Assembly (NCBI RefSeq): GCF_033118175.1
Contig: NC_083710.1
Location: 43,493,501 to 43,557,500, forward strand
Length of the DNA stretch: 64,000 nucleotides
Origin: Dama dama
Lineage: Eukaryota > Chordata > Mammalia > Artiodactyla > Cervidae
Direction of reading: 5' to 3'
Shown: positions 21,816 through 33,315 of the stretch, piece by piece
Position numbering within the stretch: the first letter of the stretch is position 1
Layout: every line of letters starts with the position of its first letter
Made by a program: the position numbers and the translations under genes
Notes under the pieces: generated by a model
Seen by the model: only the letters and a program-made list of their open reading frames with translations
What the model was told of the DNA's origin: nothing
The model's database searches: none

Positions 21816-22522
21816 AGTGAAAGATGAGAGTGAAAAATTTGGCTTAAAGCTTAACATTCAGAAAACTAAGATCATGGCATCTGGTCCCATCACCTTATGG
21901 GAAATAGATGGGGAGACAGTGGAAACAGTGTCAGACTTTATTTTTTTGGGCTCCAAAATCACTGCAGATGGTGCCTGCTAAAAGATGCTTACTCCTTGGA
22001 AGAAAAGCTATGACCAAACTAGACAGCATATTAAAAAGCAGAGACATTATTTTGCCAACAAAGGTCCGTCTGGTCAAGGCTATGGTTTTTCCAGTGGTCA
22101 TGTATGGATGTGAGAGTTGGACTGTGAAGAAAGCTGAGAGCTGAAAAATTGATGCTTCTGAACTATGGTGTTGGAGAAGACTCTTTAGAGTCCCTTGGGG
22201 TGCAAGAAGATCCAACCCGTCCATCCTAAAGGAGATCAGTCCTGGGTGTTCATTGGAAGGACTGATGCTGAAGCTGAAACTCCAATACTTTGGCCACCTC
22301 ATGCGAAGAGTTGACTCATTGGAAAAGACCCTGATGCTGGGAGGGATTGGGGGCAGGAGGAGAAGGGGATGACAGAGGATGATATGGCTGGATGGCATCA
22401 CCGACTCGATGGGCATGGGTCTGGGTAGACTCTGGGAGTTGGTGACAGACAGGGAGGCCTGGCGTGCTGCAATTCATGGGGTTGCAAAGAGTTGGACATG
22501 ACTGAGTGACTGAACTGAACTG
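21816..22522 (+). mobile_element. BovB LINE 3' part, inserted in L1 tail
   Basis: The element starts just after the YADD region (AGTGAAAGATGAGAGTG) and ends with GAGTGACTGAACTGAACTGA. AATAAAAATAA occurs at 21788-21798, in the L1 tail, and again at 22523-22533, giving an 11-bp target duplication. A short indel sits near 21977, where the usual GATTGCAGCCATGAAATT segment is missing. The C-terminal coding part is broken by a stop in the KKAES region. Confidence 0.92.
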
Positions 22523-22533
22523 AATAAAAATAA

Positions 22534-22844
22534 ATTGAAAAAGAAATATTCTGAAATTATATAACAGAACACAAAAGAGAATATATTCTGGTTGTGATAT
22601 TAAACAATGTACGTTAAAATTTAACATCAGTCTCAGGATTTGTGTTGCATTAGAAATATCTGTTAAGTGCTGATTGTATACAAGATGATTCTCTTTGTTT
22701 TAATTTTTTTTCATCCAACCAAAAAATTAATGTTTGACTACATGCAAAAATGAACAGCAAGTTTTTTGAAGAAAGTGATTTGGTTCTACACAAGCACATT
22801 TACAGGTGCCCATATGAGTCTCTGAAATTCCAGTCATGCAGCAG
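22534..22844. other. Unassigned AT-rich DNA
   Basis: Nothing recognised. Confidence 0.5.
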
Positions 22845-23015
22845 TGATTTTTAGGCTTTAGACATTGAATAATCACACAAGGGGCCTGTTAAAATTGCAA
22901 ATTTGTGGATAACTGTGCCCAAATGATCTGGGGTGGGGCCTAAGGATTTCAATTTTTATAAAGTAACCAATTTCATTCTTTTTTCAGTCATCTGGATTCA
23001 CAATTTGAGAAAGCC
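22845..23015. mobile_element. hAT-Charlie MER5/MER20-like relic
   Basis: GGCCTGTTAAAATTGCAAAT, then TCTGGGGTGGGGCCTAAGGA and ATTCACAATTTGAGAAAGCC match the core and right end of the MER5/MER20 group. Confidence 0.65.
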
Positions 23016-23648
23016 TGCCCCAGAATAAAGTTGAAATAGATGGGTCTAGATGATTATACAAGGAGGTGTTCCTATTGGCGTCCTCAACTATAGTAAATCT
23101 TCAATAATATTATGATGAAACTGCATATAACAAGCAGCATAGGGTTCCAAACTCCAATGGAAAGTGATGATCACAGAGCGTACTCAAATGATCATATGTT
23201 AGATTGTTTAAAGTTGACAAATTAAATTTTGGCAAATAATTTGTCAAAGATATATATATATATGTACATATATATATATTACCAGATGAATATTGAGTCA
23301 TATGATCTGACAGTAAATATCAAGGCATATATCAATAAAAGCTACTTTTGGTTCATGCCATCAATGACTTAAAATTTGCTATTACAGAAATGTATATATT
23401 CAATTACTTTAACTGCAGGAAATTGTGAAGAACTAAATGTGTCATTTTATTCCACTAGAGATTATGATATAGTTGATGAAAATTTTCCTTATGACCTTAT
23501 TTGTAAACAAGGGGTTTACAAATTAGGAAGAAAGACAAGACATGTTGCAGAAAAGCATGGGACTACATATAAACAACAAGAAAAAAACATGAAAATTATC
23601 GGACACAATTGGAAACTTTTTTGATGGCTAGTGGATTAATATGCCATT
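23016..23648. other. AT-rich DNA with a palindrome
   Basis: No gene. It holds the TA palindrome at 23252-23279. An 82-codon frame at 23376-23624 has no recognised domain. Confidence 0.5.
23252..23279. repeat. Perfect 28-bp TA-rich palindrome
   Basis: Two TA arms meet at a central GTAC, and every base from 23252 to 23279 pairs with its partner. Such sequences can extrude cruciforms; here it is most simply an interrupted TA microsatellite. Confidence 0.85.
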
Positions 23649-23856
23649 AAATCTTCCCAGGTGGCTCAGTGGTAAAGAATCTGCCTGCCAAGCAGGAGAT
23701 GTGGGTTCTATCCCTGGGACAGGAAGATGCCCTGGAGAAGGAAGTAGCAACCCACTCCATATTCTTGCCTGGGAAATCCCATGGACAGAGGAGCCTGGAG
23801 GTCTACAGTCTGTGGGGTCACAGAGCTGGACATGATTGAGCAACTGAGTATACAGA
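23649..23856 (+). mobile_element. Bov-tA SINE
   Basis: CTTCCCAGGTGGCTCAGTGG, then AAGAATCTGCCTGCCAAGCA, CAACCCACTCCATATTCTTG and CTGTGGGGTCACAGAGCTGG identify a full-length, plus-strand copy. The B-box region is mutated (GGGTTCTATCCC). A target duplication is not clear. Confidence 0.93.
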
Positions 23857-24090
23857 CATACATATTGTATAATACATGAAACACTCTGGTTTTAAATATA
23901 AAACTATTTTTTTCATTTCCACAAAAGTGAAGGACTTCTAATATAATTCATTTATTGAGTTGCTTTATATGCTCTTAATTTCTGGTGGGAAATTTTAGAC
24001 TTTAACTTCTGGGTTCCAGTGTTGCAATATAGCAAAGTCCTGATGTAAGACTTACTCCATATTCTTTATGGAAATGAAATTCTCTCTCTC

Positions 24091-24140
<50 letters not shown>

Positions 24141-26367
24141 CACCTATCTCCCTACCTCCCTGTAATAGCAAGTGTTACAGAGTAAAATTTGATACAAGGT
24201 AGTTTTATCTTGAAACCCAGCCTAGAGGATATTGATTACCTGATGTATCTGCAGGTAGTTACATTTATAAGTTTATCCAGGAGAAGGAAACTCAGACAGG
24301 TATTATAGAATAGTTCTACTCAACTGTAAAAATATAAAAGCCAGGCAAAAATGAGAAACAATTTGGAGGTTGTACTGTAGTCTAATGTTTCTTAATGTCT
24401 GATTTATAATATCTGAATAAAAAGGAAGTGAGCAAGAGTGCAGCCTCATTAGTATTAATATATAAAAGATTGCTTTGGACTCAAAACAAAGAAAAGGAAA
24501 TGCTTGCATGAGGACTATGCTTCTCAACATAATTTATTCTTACACTTGAGAACAGAATCCCCTGATGCCTGATCAGACACTATAAACCTGACCTGGAGCC
24601 AGGATTTGCTTGTCCTTAGTGTAGACATTTTTAGGTGCTATGCATTTTCCCAATGGGGAATGAATCAGTTGTCAGGTGCATGCCCATTTGCAATACCTTA
24701 GTGTATTAGTGTGATATAGACAAGAAAAACACAATGCAACTTCTTGTTTGAAATAAAATGCTTAGAAGCAGATCTCCAAATGATGAGAGTATTTCAGGAC
24801 ACCAAGGAGTATAATCCACCCACATGTATCATTTTCTACTTTTAGCTCTCTTTTTTGAAGGAGTTCATTTTGCTGAAAAGTTCTCAGTCAATTTAGTACA
24901 TTTGTTTTTCTTTGGGGAACATGGTTGTTGTTTTCTTGTGGCTGCATAAAGAGGAAGGTTATTGAAGTCAGTTATGAAAGAGGGGAAGATAGAAGAGGAA
25001 AGGAATTGGGAATATTTTGATTTTACATAAACATGAAGTGAAAAATACTTTGACAGATGTAGTTTTAATTCATGCTCAATGGTTAGGGTACAAGAGGATT
25101 CTAGGGCATTCCTTTTTAGACCCTTCCTACTTTTAAATTCCTACTTTTCTTATGTAGTATAACATTGGAGTTAATTCAACTAATTGTTTTAAAGGAAAAA
25201 CTGGATTTTTAAAACCTGGATCTCATAAGGGAGGAGGGTGGAGGACCTAGGAAGCTTTCTTATACCTGCTTTGCCATCTCTAGCTCTAGCTTCTCTGTAG
25301 TAAGGATGCCTTCTTCCAGAGGGACAGAGGCTTCAGTAATGCTTTCTTCGTTATGGCAGGTGTTTTTCACAGTTTCATAACCTAGTTCCATCTATTTTCA
25401 CATCTAGTTAAAATTCCATCACACCTTCTTAATGTACTCCACTCACTCATCATCTCTATATATTTATTTCTGTGCTCATTCCTCTTTATTTTTATACATA
25501 GTCTGATATATTCTCTGCTTTAGATTTAAAAATCTTTTCAACAATATCCATTTATCTTTTCTATTTGAATACTCTATTTATAATTGTTCAAATGTGCTTT
25601 TTATTTATTAAGAAAGTAACAAGTGAATAACAATACTATTACCACTAGAAGTAATAGTAGATAGAAATAACTATGTATCATAATATGTGAAAACTGTTGG
25701 AAAATCCTACTCTACTTAGTGGAGTACTATCTAGTACTATCATTCAATTCTATAAACTTAGAGAGTGAAAGAATTTGGAAAGAATTGACAAAAATATTGG
25801 CAAAACAGTAATATGAATGATTTTCACAATAAGAAGGTTGAATCTAAACTAAAATAAACATTTAAAGAAAAAAGAAACATTCAAAGAAATAAATGTTGAT
25901 TGTCTAAAGTACTCCACTTACAACATCTATTCTTCCAACCATTCTAAAAAAGAAGGCGAGTATAATGAATATAGTCATTATGACATAGCAGTGGGGGGAG
26001 GGAGAACTTTCTGTGTGCCATATACAGATCTAAGTGCCTTACCTGAATTATTTCAGCTACAGATCTTTAATAAACAGAGATAAATGCAAACCTCCCATTG
26101 AAGAGAGAATTCATATGAAAAGATTTAGGATAACAGGCATCTGAGTTTGTGGAAATGATGGTGTTTCATATGTTTGTGAGACGCTATGCCTTTTCAATAT
26201 GAGTATGACTAGAAACATTCATCATTATTTGGTTTATCAAATAGCTGTATAATGAAGTAGCAGGAGAAATTTATTTCCATGAAAAGGGCTATTGGCTAAG
26301 AGGAAGACAGATGTTTAAATCAGCAAGCACTACAATGCATAGGTGCCATAGCAGATAAAAGAGAAGT
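23857..26367. other. AT-rich intergenic DNA
   Basis: About 2.5 kb with a compound microsatellite (24080-24138). A weak reverse MIR-like block lies at 26010-26060 (TCTGTGTGCCATATACAGAT). No gene recognised. Confidence 0.5.
24080..24138. repeat. Compound (CT)n(TA)n(TG)n microsatellite
   Basis: About six CT units, seven TA units and seventeen TG units in series. The long TG tract makes it a likely length polymorphism. Confidence 0.95.
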
Positions 26368-26430
26368 ATGGCAAAAATCACCACAATATTGTAAAGTAAT
26401 TAGCCTCCAATTAAAATAAACAAATTAATT
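26368..26430 (+). mobile_element. Ultra-short L1 3' end
   Basis: Only the last ~60 bp of a bovine L1 is present (ATGGCAAAAATCACCACAAT, TTGTAAAGTAATTAGCCTCC, AATTAAAATAAACAAATT). TAAAAGAGAAG before it and AAAAAGAGAGAG after it look like a degenerate target duplication. Confidence 0.7.
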
Positions 26431-26929
26431 TTTTTAAAAAGAGAGAGGGGGGATATATAAGCCAAGAGCTAAACTTTGAGGAAGAGAAAGTGTTTTTGAC
26501 AGATGAATCAGCATCTGCAAAGTCTGCTTTAGTTTGTATGAAACTATTAGTAAAAGTGATCCTACAACTGTTTTTCTGGAGATTACAGGATGAGAAATGA
26601 TAGTAAATCTTATTCAAGACAGTCTGCCAGTTACACTCAACACAGTCACGACATAGAGTTGAATTTTCCTATTCAAAATGACAGAGGACATATGTTCATT
26701 ACCATTGCTTCCAACTTCAAGAAGTAAATATGCATAGTCACGGCAGGTAGCAGGGTTTAATTATGCCTGATTATTATCCAGAGTCTGAATTCTTCCCACC
26801 ATGTTTGTTGCTAACTTCTCTCACCTGTTACTGGAAAACGCTCACATGAAGTTTTTCTGTTTCTGAATTTGTTCTCCTACAGCCTATTCACAAAAGAGTG
26901 GGCAGAATGAAGATCAGTGTGAAATCATG
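26431..26929. other. Unassigned AT-rich DNA
   Basis: Nothing recognised. Confidence 0.5.
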
Positions 26930-28770
26930 TCACTTCTCTGTTCAAAATATGTGACCTTTAATGTTATGCAATGTCCAAAAAGATAACTGCCTGCACCCCC
27001 TGCTCATCATCACTGATTAATCCTTGGCAGTGCTTCTGGCCACTTTCCTGTCACTCTTTTCTCCAGTCTCCTTGGTCCCATGCTGTTTAGTGAAAATGTT
27101 GGGAACACACTTACTTCAGGCCTTGTTTTCCCTTGTTGCTTTTCCTCTGTCCTTCACTCTATCTCAGGTCCCATTTGCCTGCTTCCTCTGGTATTTCTGC
27201 ATGGTTATTTTTTCCAAATGTCTTTTTTTTAATTGATTTATTTTTTAATTGAAGGATAATTTCTTATAGAATTGTGTTGTTTTCTAACAAACCTCAACAT
27301 GAATCAGCCATAGGTACATACATCCGCTCCCTTCTGAACCTCCCTCCCATCTCCTTCCCCATCCCACCCCTCTAGGTTGATACAGAGCCCCTGTTTGAGT
27401 TTCCTGAGCCAGACAGCAAATTTCCATTGCCCATCTATTTTACACATGGTAATGTAAATTTCCATGTTACTCTCTCCATACATCTCCCCCTCTCCTCGCC
27501 TCTCCCCATGTCCATAAGTCTATTCTCTATGTCTGTTTCTCCATTGCTGCCTTGCAAATAAATTGTTCAGTACCATTTTTCTGGATTCCGTATATATGTG
27601 TTAGTATACAAAATTTATTTTTCTCTTTCTGACTCACTTCACTCTGTATAATAGGTTCTAGATTTATCCACCTCATTTAGAACTGACTCAAATGTGTTCC
27701 TTTTTATGGCTGAATAGTATTCCATTGTGCATATATACCACAATTTCTTTATCCATTCATCTGTCGATGGACATCTAGGTGGCTTCCATGTTCTAGCTAT
27801 TGTAAATGGTGCTGCAATGAATAATGGGATACATGAGTCTTTTTTAATTTGGCTTTGCTCAGGGTATATGCCTAGGAGTGAGATTGCTGGGTCATATGGT
27901 GCTTTTATTCCTAGTTTTTTAAGGAATCTCCATACCGTCTTCCATAGTGGCTGTATCAATTTACATTCCCACCAACAGTTCCAGAGTATTCCCTTTCTCC
28001 ACATCCTCACCAGTGTTTATTGTTTGTAGACTTTTTGATGAGGGCCATTCTGACTGGTGTGAAGTAATATCTCATTGCAATTTTGAGTTGCATTTCTCTA
28101 ATAATCAGTGATGCTGAGCATCTTTTCACTATAAAACTTAGAGAAAAACATAGGCAGAACACTCGATGACATAAATTAAAGCAAGATTCTCTATGACCCA
28201 CCTCCTAGAGTAATGGAAATAAAAACAAAAGTAAACAGTGGGATCTGATTAAATTTAAAAGCTTTTGCACAGCAAAGGAAACTATAAGCAAGGTGAAAAG
28301 ACAACCCTCATAATGGGAGAAAATAATAACAACTGAAACAATTGACAAAGGATTAATTTCTAAAATATACAAACAGCTTATACAACTCAATAACAGAAAA
28401 ACAAACAATCCAATCAAAAAGTGGGAAAAAACCTAAACAGACATTTCTCCAAAGAAGACATACAGATGACTTCCAAATATCTTTTTTGATGAGTTGTCCC
28501 TGATCATATTTTTTAAAAGAACAGCTAATCTCTTCACATCTCTGGTTCCTCTCATTTCTTCTGCACTTTCCACCTAATTTCTCTTCTAACACTTAGCACT
28601 GCTTGATAAAACTCTTACTTTTTTTTTCAGTCTTATCCAATCAAATGTAAACTCCATTTTAAAAGGAATTTTTCTCTTTTTTCTTCTCTGATGTATTCTC
28701 TAAAATAGTGTTTGGCACATAGTAGATGCTCATTAAATATTTTTGAATGGCTAAATGAATGGATGACATT
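26930..28770 (+). mobile_element. L2 LINE 3' part, split by an inverted L1
   Basis: The L2 occupies 26930-27228 and 28471-28770. The left part has the TTCAGGCCTTGTTTTCCCTT and TTGCTTTTCCTCTGTCC blocks and GCATGG...TTCCAAATGTC. The right part resumes TGATGAGTTGTCCCTGATCA and closes with GTTTGGCACATAGTAGATGC and TCATTAAATATTTTTGAATG, the known L2 3' end. The two parts join cleanly when the L1 and one target copy are removed. Confidence 0.75.
27229..28470 (-). mobile_element. 5'-inverted L1 (twin priming) with 17-bp duplication
   Basis: Positions 27229-28132 are minus-strand L1, from the ORF2 C-terminus to the A-tail. Positions 28133-28470 are plus-strand L1 ORF2. In L1 order the plus-strand piece (ending ...GAAGACATACAGATG) comes directly before the minus-strand piece (starting GTGAAAAGATGCTCAGCATC), as twin priming predicts. 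TTCCAAATGTCTTTTTT at 27212-27228 and TTCCAAATATCTTTTTT at 28471-28487 form a 17-bp target duplication with one mismatch. A 123-codon frame (27639-28010, minus) keeps ORF2 C-terminal sequence such as LWKTVWRFLKKLGIKAPYDP and DEWIKKLWYICTMEYYSAIK. Confidence 0.95.
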
Positions 28771-28967
28771 AACATTCTTTGTGAAATCTAGATTTAAATT
28801 AAATTTAGAATCATTTCTCTTCTTTCCCATTCTACTTGCATCCTACTTGTTCTCTCTTCCCCAGCCTTTGATCCTTTTGTCAACATATTTCCCTGTCATT
28901 GTAGTTCAATCATAGTTATTAATTTTTTAATTATATTAATTTTTTATTGAAGGATAATTTGTTTACA

Positions 28968-31900
28968 TGAATAGTATGAACAGTATGAAAACCCATGAAC
29001 AGTATGAAAATGCAAAAAAGTAGGAAACTGAAAGCTGAACTCCCCAGGTCGGTAGGTGCCCAATATGCTACTAGAGATCAGTGGAGAAAGAACTCCAGAA
29101 AGAACTAAGAAACGGAGCCAAAGCCAAAAAAAAAAAAAAACCCACCCAGCTGTGGATGTGACTGGTGATGGAAGTGAAGTCCAATGCAGTAAAGAACAAT
29201 ACTGCATAGGAGACTGGAATGTTAGGTCCATGAATCAAGGCAAATTTGGAAGTGGTCAAACAGGAGATGGCAAGAATGTACATCAACATTTTAGGAATGA
29301 GTGAACTAAAATGGACAGGAATGGGTGAATTTAACTCAGATGACCATTATATATACCACTGTGGGCAGGAATCCCTTAGAAGAAATGGACTAGCCATCAT
29401 TGTCAAAAAGAGAGTCCAAAATGCAGTACTTGGATGCAGTCTCAAAAATGACAGAATGATCTCTGTTTCCAAGGCAAACCATTCAGTATCATAGTACCCA
29501 AGTCTATGTCCCAAACAGTAATGCTGAAGAAACTGAAGTTGAATGGTTCTATGAAGACCTACAAGACCGTCTAGAATTAACACGCAAAAAAGATGCTTTC
29601 TTCATTATAGGGGACTGAAATGCAAAAGTAGGGAGTCAAGAAATACCTGGAGTAACAGGCAAATTTGGCCATGGAGTAAAGAATGAAGCAGGGCAAAGGC
29701 TAACAGTTTGCCAAGAGAACACACTGGTCATAGCAAACACCCTCTTCCAACAACACAAGGGAAGACTCTACACATGGACATCACCAGATGGTCAACATTG
29801 AAATAAGACTGATTATATTCTTTACAGTCAAAGATGGAGAAGCTCTATATAGTCAGCAAAAACAAGACTGGGAGCTGACTGTGGCACAGAGTATGAACTC
29901 CTTATTGCCAAACTCACACTTAGATTGAGGAAAGTAGGGAAAACCACTAGACCATTCAGGTATGACCTAAATCAAATCCCTTACAATTATACAGTGGAAG
30001 TAACAAATAGATTCAGGGGATTAGATCTGATAGACAGAGTGCCTGATGAACTATGGATGGAGGTTCATGACATTGTACAGGAGGCAGGGATCAAGACTAT
30101 CCCCAAGGAAAAGAAATGCAAAAAGACAAAATGGTTGTCTGAGGATGCCTTACAAACAGCTGTGAAAGAAGAGAAGCTAAAAGCAAAGGAGAGAAGGAAA
30201 AATATACCCATTTGCATGCAGAGTTCCAAAGATAAGCAAGGAGAGATAAGAAAGCCTTCCTCAGTGGTCAATACAAAGAAATAGAGGAAAACAATAGAAT
30301 GGGAAAGACTAGAGATCCCTTCAGGAAAATTAGAGATACCAAGGGAACATTTCATGCAAAAATGGGTTGAATAAAGGACAGAAATGGTATGGACCTAACA
30401 GAAGCAGAAGATATTAAGAAGAGGTGGCAAGAATACAGAGAAGAACAATACAAAAAAGAATATCATGAAGAGCCAGACATCCTGGAATTTGAAGTCAAGT
30501 GGTCCTTAGGAAGCATCACTATGAACAAAGCTAGTGGAGGTGATAGAATTCCAGCTGAGGTAGTTCAAATCCTACAAGATGATGCTGTGAAAGTGCTGCA
30601 CTCAATATGCCAGCAAATTTGGAAAACTCAGCAGTGGCCACAGGACTGGAAAAGATCAATTTTTATTCCAATCCCCAAGAAAGGCAATGCCAAAGAATGG
30701 TCAAACTATCAAACAATTGCACTCATCTCACACGCTAGCAAAGTAATGCTGAAAACTTTCCAAGCCAGGCTTCAACAGTACATGAACCGTGAACTTCCAG
30801 ATATATGAGCTGGATTTAGAAAAGGTAGAGGAAGCAGAGATTACATTGCCAACATCTGTTGGATCATCAAAAAAGCAAAAGAGTTCCAGAAAAATATCTA
30901 CTTCTGCTTTATTGAATATGCCAAAGCCTTTGACTGTGTGAACCTCAACAAACTCTATAAAAGATGGGAATACCAGAGCACCTGACTTGCCTCTTGAGAA
31001 ATCTGTATACAGGTCAGGAAGAAACAGTTAGAACTGGACATGGAACAGCAGACTGGTTCCAAATAGGGAAAGAAATACTTCAAGGCTGTATATTGTCACC
31101 CTGCTTATTTAACTTATATGCAGAGTACATCATGAGAAATGCTGGGCTGAAGGAAGCACAAGGTGGAATCAAGATTGCTGCGAGAAATATCAATAACCTC
31201 AGATATGCAAATGACAGCACCCTTATGGCAGGAAGTGAAGAAGAACTAAAGAGCCTCTTGATGAAAGTGAAAGAGGAGAGTGAAAAAGTTGGCTTAAAGC
31301 TCATCATTCAGAAAACTAAGGTCATGGCATCTGGTTCCATCACTTCATGGCAAATAGATGGGTAAACAGTGTAAACAGTGAGAGATCTTATTTTTTTTTT
31401 GGGGGGGGGAGGGCTCCAAAATCACTGCAGATGGTTACTGCAGCCATGAAATTAAAAGATGCTTGCTCCTTGGAAGAAAAGCTATGACCAACCTAGACAG
31501 CATATTAAAAAGCAGAGACCTTACTTTGCCAACAAAGGTCCATCTAGTCAAAGCTATGGTTTTTCCAGTAGTCACGTATGGATGTGAAAGTTGGACTATA
31601 AAGAAAGCTGGAAAAAAAGCTGAGCACCGAACAATTGATGCTTTTGAACTGTGGTGTTGGAGAAGACTCTTGAGCGTCCCTTGGACTACAAGGAGATCCA
31701 GCCAGTCCATCCTAAAGGAAATCAACCCTGAAATTCATTGGAAGTTCTGATGCTGAAGCTGAAACTCCAATTCTTTGTCCACCTGATGCGAAGAGCTGAC
31801 ATTTGAAAAGACCCTGATGCTGGGAAAGAGTGAAGGCAGGAGGAGAAGGGGACGACACAGGATGAGATGGTTGGATGGCATCACCGACGCACTATACATG

Positions 31901-32008
31901 AGTTTGAGTAAACTCCGGGAGTTGGCGATGGACAGGGAGGCCTGGCATGCTGCAGTCCATGGGGTCGCAAAGAGTTAGACATGACTGAGTGACTGAACCG
32001 AACTGAAC
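28968..32008 (+). mobile_element. Near full-length BovB LINE
   Basis: The element spans about 3.0 kb, close to the ~3.2-kb family length, and ends in GAGTGACTGAACCGAACTGA. The start carries two copies of a GAACAGTATGAAAA-like unit (28979-29011). A15 lies at 29130-29144. An internal deletion near 30460 removes roughly 35-40 bp that other copies have between the LYKKDLH- and EPDILE-encoding parts. It sits in an L1 3' UTR and is younger than it. Confidence 0.94.
29160..31990 (+). pseudogene. BovB endonuclease/RT polyprotein, catalytically dead
   Basis: Endonuclease domain: the Glu motif is kept (GMSELKWTGMGEF), GDWNAKVG has TGA in place of Trp (29616-29618), and the C-terminal SDH triplet has become TEY (GTEYELL, about 29883-29900). 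RT domain: motif A reads EYAKAFDCVNLNK, its first catalytic Asp changed to Glu (30914-30916); the YADD box is YANDS (31204-31218), its first Asp changed to Asn. Frames at 29246-29494, 29925-30284, 30389-30808, 30964-31365 and 31463-31750 preserve successive parts. Catalytic residues are lost in both domains, besides the frame breaks. Confidence 0.9.
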
Positions 32009-32169
32009 TAAATCGCTTTATAGAATTTTGCTATTTTCTGTCAAACCTCAACATAAATCAGCCAACATTTAGGGTGCATTTTTTTCCAATTGAATTAGTA
32101 CAGTAGATAATGTTAGTCTAGCCACCTTCCCCCCTTTAAAAAATCTATCATATGTGCATTAATTTAGAT

Positions 32170-33315
32170 ATAGTTCCAAATGTTAATTGTTTCTAAATGA
32201 TTCTTCAAAACCTTGCAGTGTGCTTTATTAGATAAAGTACACATTCTAAATTGACATTTCAGGCCCCTCATAATGAAGTCTCCACTCCTTCCCTGCCTTA
32301 TAGTATGTGTTCCAGCCAATGAAGCTACTTGAATTACCTGCAGATGGTTATGATATCAATAGACAATGCTATCAGTGTGCATCTCCTTTAAACACTTTTC
32401 AGGAGCCATAATTGGGCAGAGCTTTCAGTGCCCACCCATAAATCCTGAAGCCACATTCCCCACATTGCTTTCCACCAAAGTCTAAGGATGCCAGGGAAAC
32501 TAGAGTTTGGTACCTTGGCTCCTATTGGAACCGTCAACATGGCCAAATTTTTCCTCAGACCTGCACCATTCCCTGAGCCTCTTCTCTCTAATCCTCCCTT
32601 ACCTCTTTTTTCACAAGCTTGAGACTTGTACTGGCCTCAGGCTCTCCCTGTCTTTTCCAGTTCCGTCCCCTTTACATATATGCTAAGTCGCTTCAGTCAT
32701 ATCTGACTCTTTGCGACCCTACGGACTGTATCCTGACAGGCTCCTCTCTCCACGGATTCTTCAGGCAAGAGTGCTGGAGTGGGTTGCCATTTCCTCCTCC
32801 ATGGGATCTTCCTGACCCGGGGATCGAACCTGTGTCTCATGTCTCCTGCACTGACAGGTGGGTTCTTTACCTCTAACACCACCTGGAAAGCCCTCCCTTC
32901 CCTTTACCCTTCAACAAATCTATTGTAGATCTTTTTCTACCTTGTTTCCTTCTCTTGGAGGGTTTGAACCAACCCACTGCTCAGAAAAGTTTCAAGCTTT
33001 ACAACTATGTCCTTGTTCTTCCTACAATGTTCTTCTCTTTCTACCTGTCTAAATCTTGCCGGCCATAAAGTGGCAAACTCTATCTAAGCTCAAATGTGCC
33101 TCATATATGTACCTTCCATAATCTTTTCAAATTGTGAATTTTATAAAATAAAAAAAGCCTTTTTTTATAGCTCTTCCTGTACAATACCTCATCCTCCCAT
33201 TGGACTTCAAGCCTCTTGATGGAAGAACCATGTCCTATTTATCTTCATAAAGTATAAACACAGCATCTTGAAAGTTCTAGAAATTCAATATGTATTTGAT
33301 GAATTATATTGCTTT
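32170..33315 (+). mobile_element. L2 LINE 3' part, split by a SINE
   Basis: The L2 shows GGCCCCTCATAATGAAGTCT and GTTCCAGCCAATGAAGC upstream of the SINE (32676-32897). Downstream are CTACAATGTTCTTCTCTTTC, AGCTCAAATGTGCCTCATAT, ACTTCAAGCCTCTTGATGGA, AGAACCATGTCC and the end ATTCAATATGTATTTGATGA. The stretch at 32400-32660 is too diverged to confirm. Confidence 0.65.
32676..32897 (-). mobile_element. Bov-tA SINE
   Basis: Full-length reverse copy: TGCTAAGTCGCTTCAGTCAT, GGCAAGAGTGCTGGAGTGGG, GATCTTCCTGACCCGGGGAT, CACCTGGAAAGCCC. Its B box is intact on the minus strand (GGTTCGATCCC, complement of 32820-32830). TCCCCTTTAC (32666-32675) and TTCCCTTTAC (32898-32907) form a 10-bp duplication with one mismatch. 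Confidence 0.94.

Larger units (their letters stand above)
28925..32066 (-). mobile_element. L1 3' UTR remnant split by BovB
   Basis: The outer pieces are 28925-28967 (TTTTTTATTGAAGGATAATT, then TGTTTACA) and 32014-32066 (CGCTTTATAGAATTTTGCTA, CTGTCAAACCTCAACATAAA). In L1 these are contiguous. The repeat of AATTTGTTTACA / AAATCGCTTTATA at the borders marks the BovB target duplication. Confidence 0.75.

Noticed and set aside
23252..24138. A CRISPR-like or structured repeat array
   Set aside because: The repeats are simple TA and CT/TA/TG microsatellites with no spacers.
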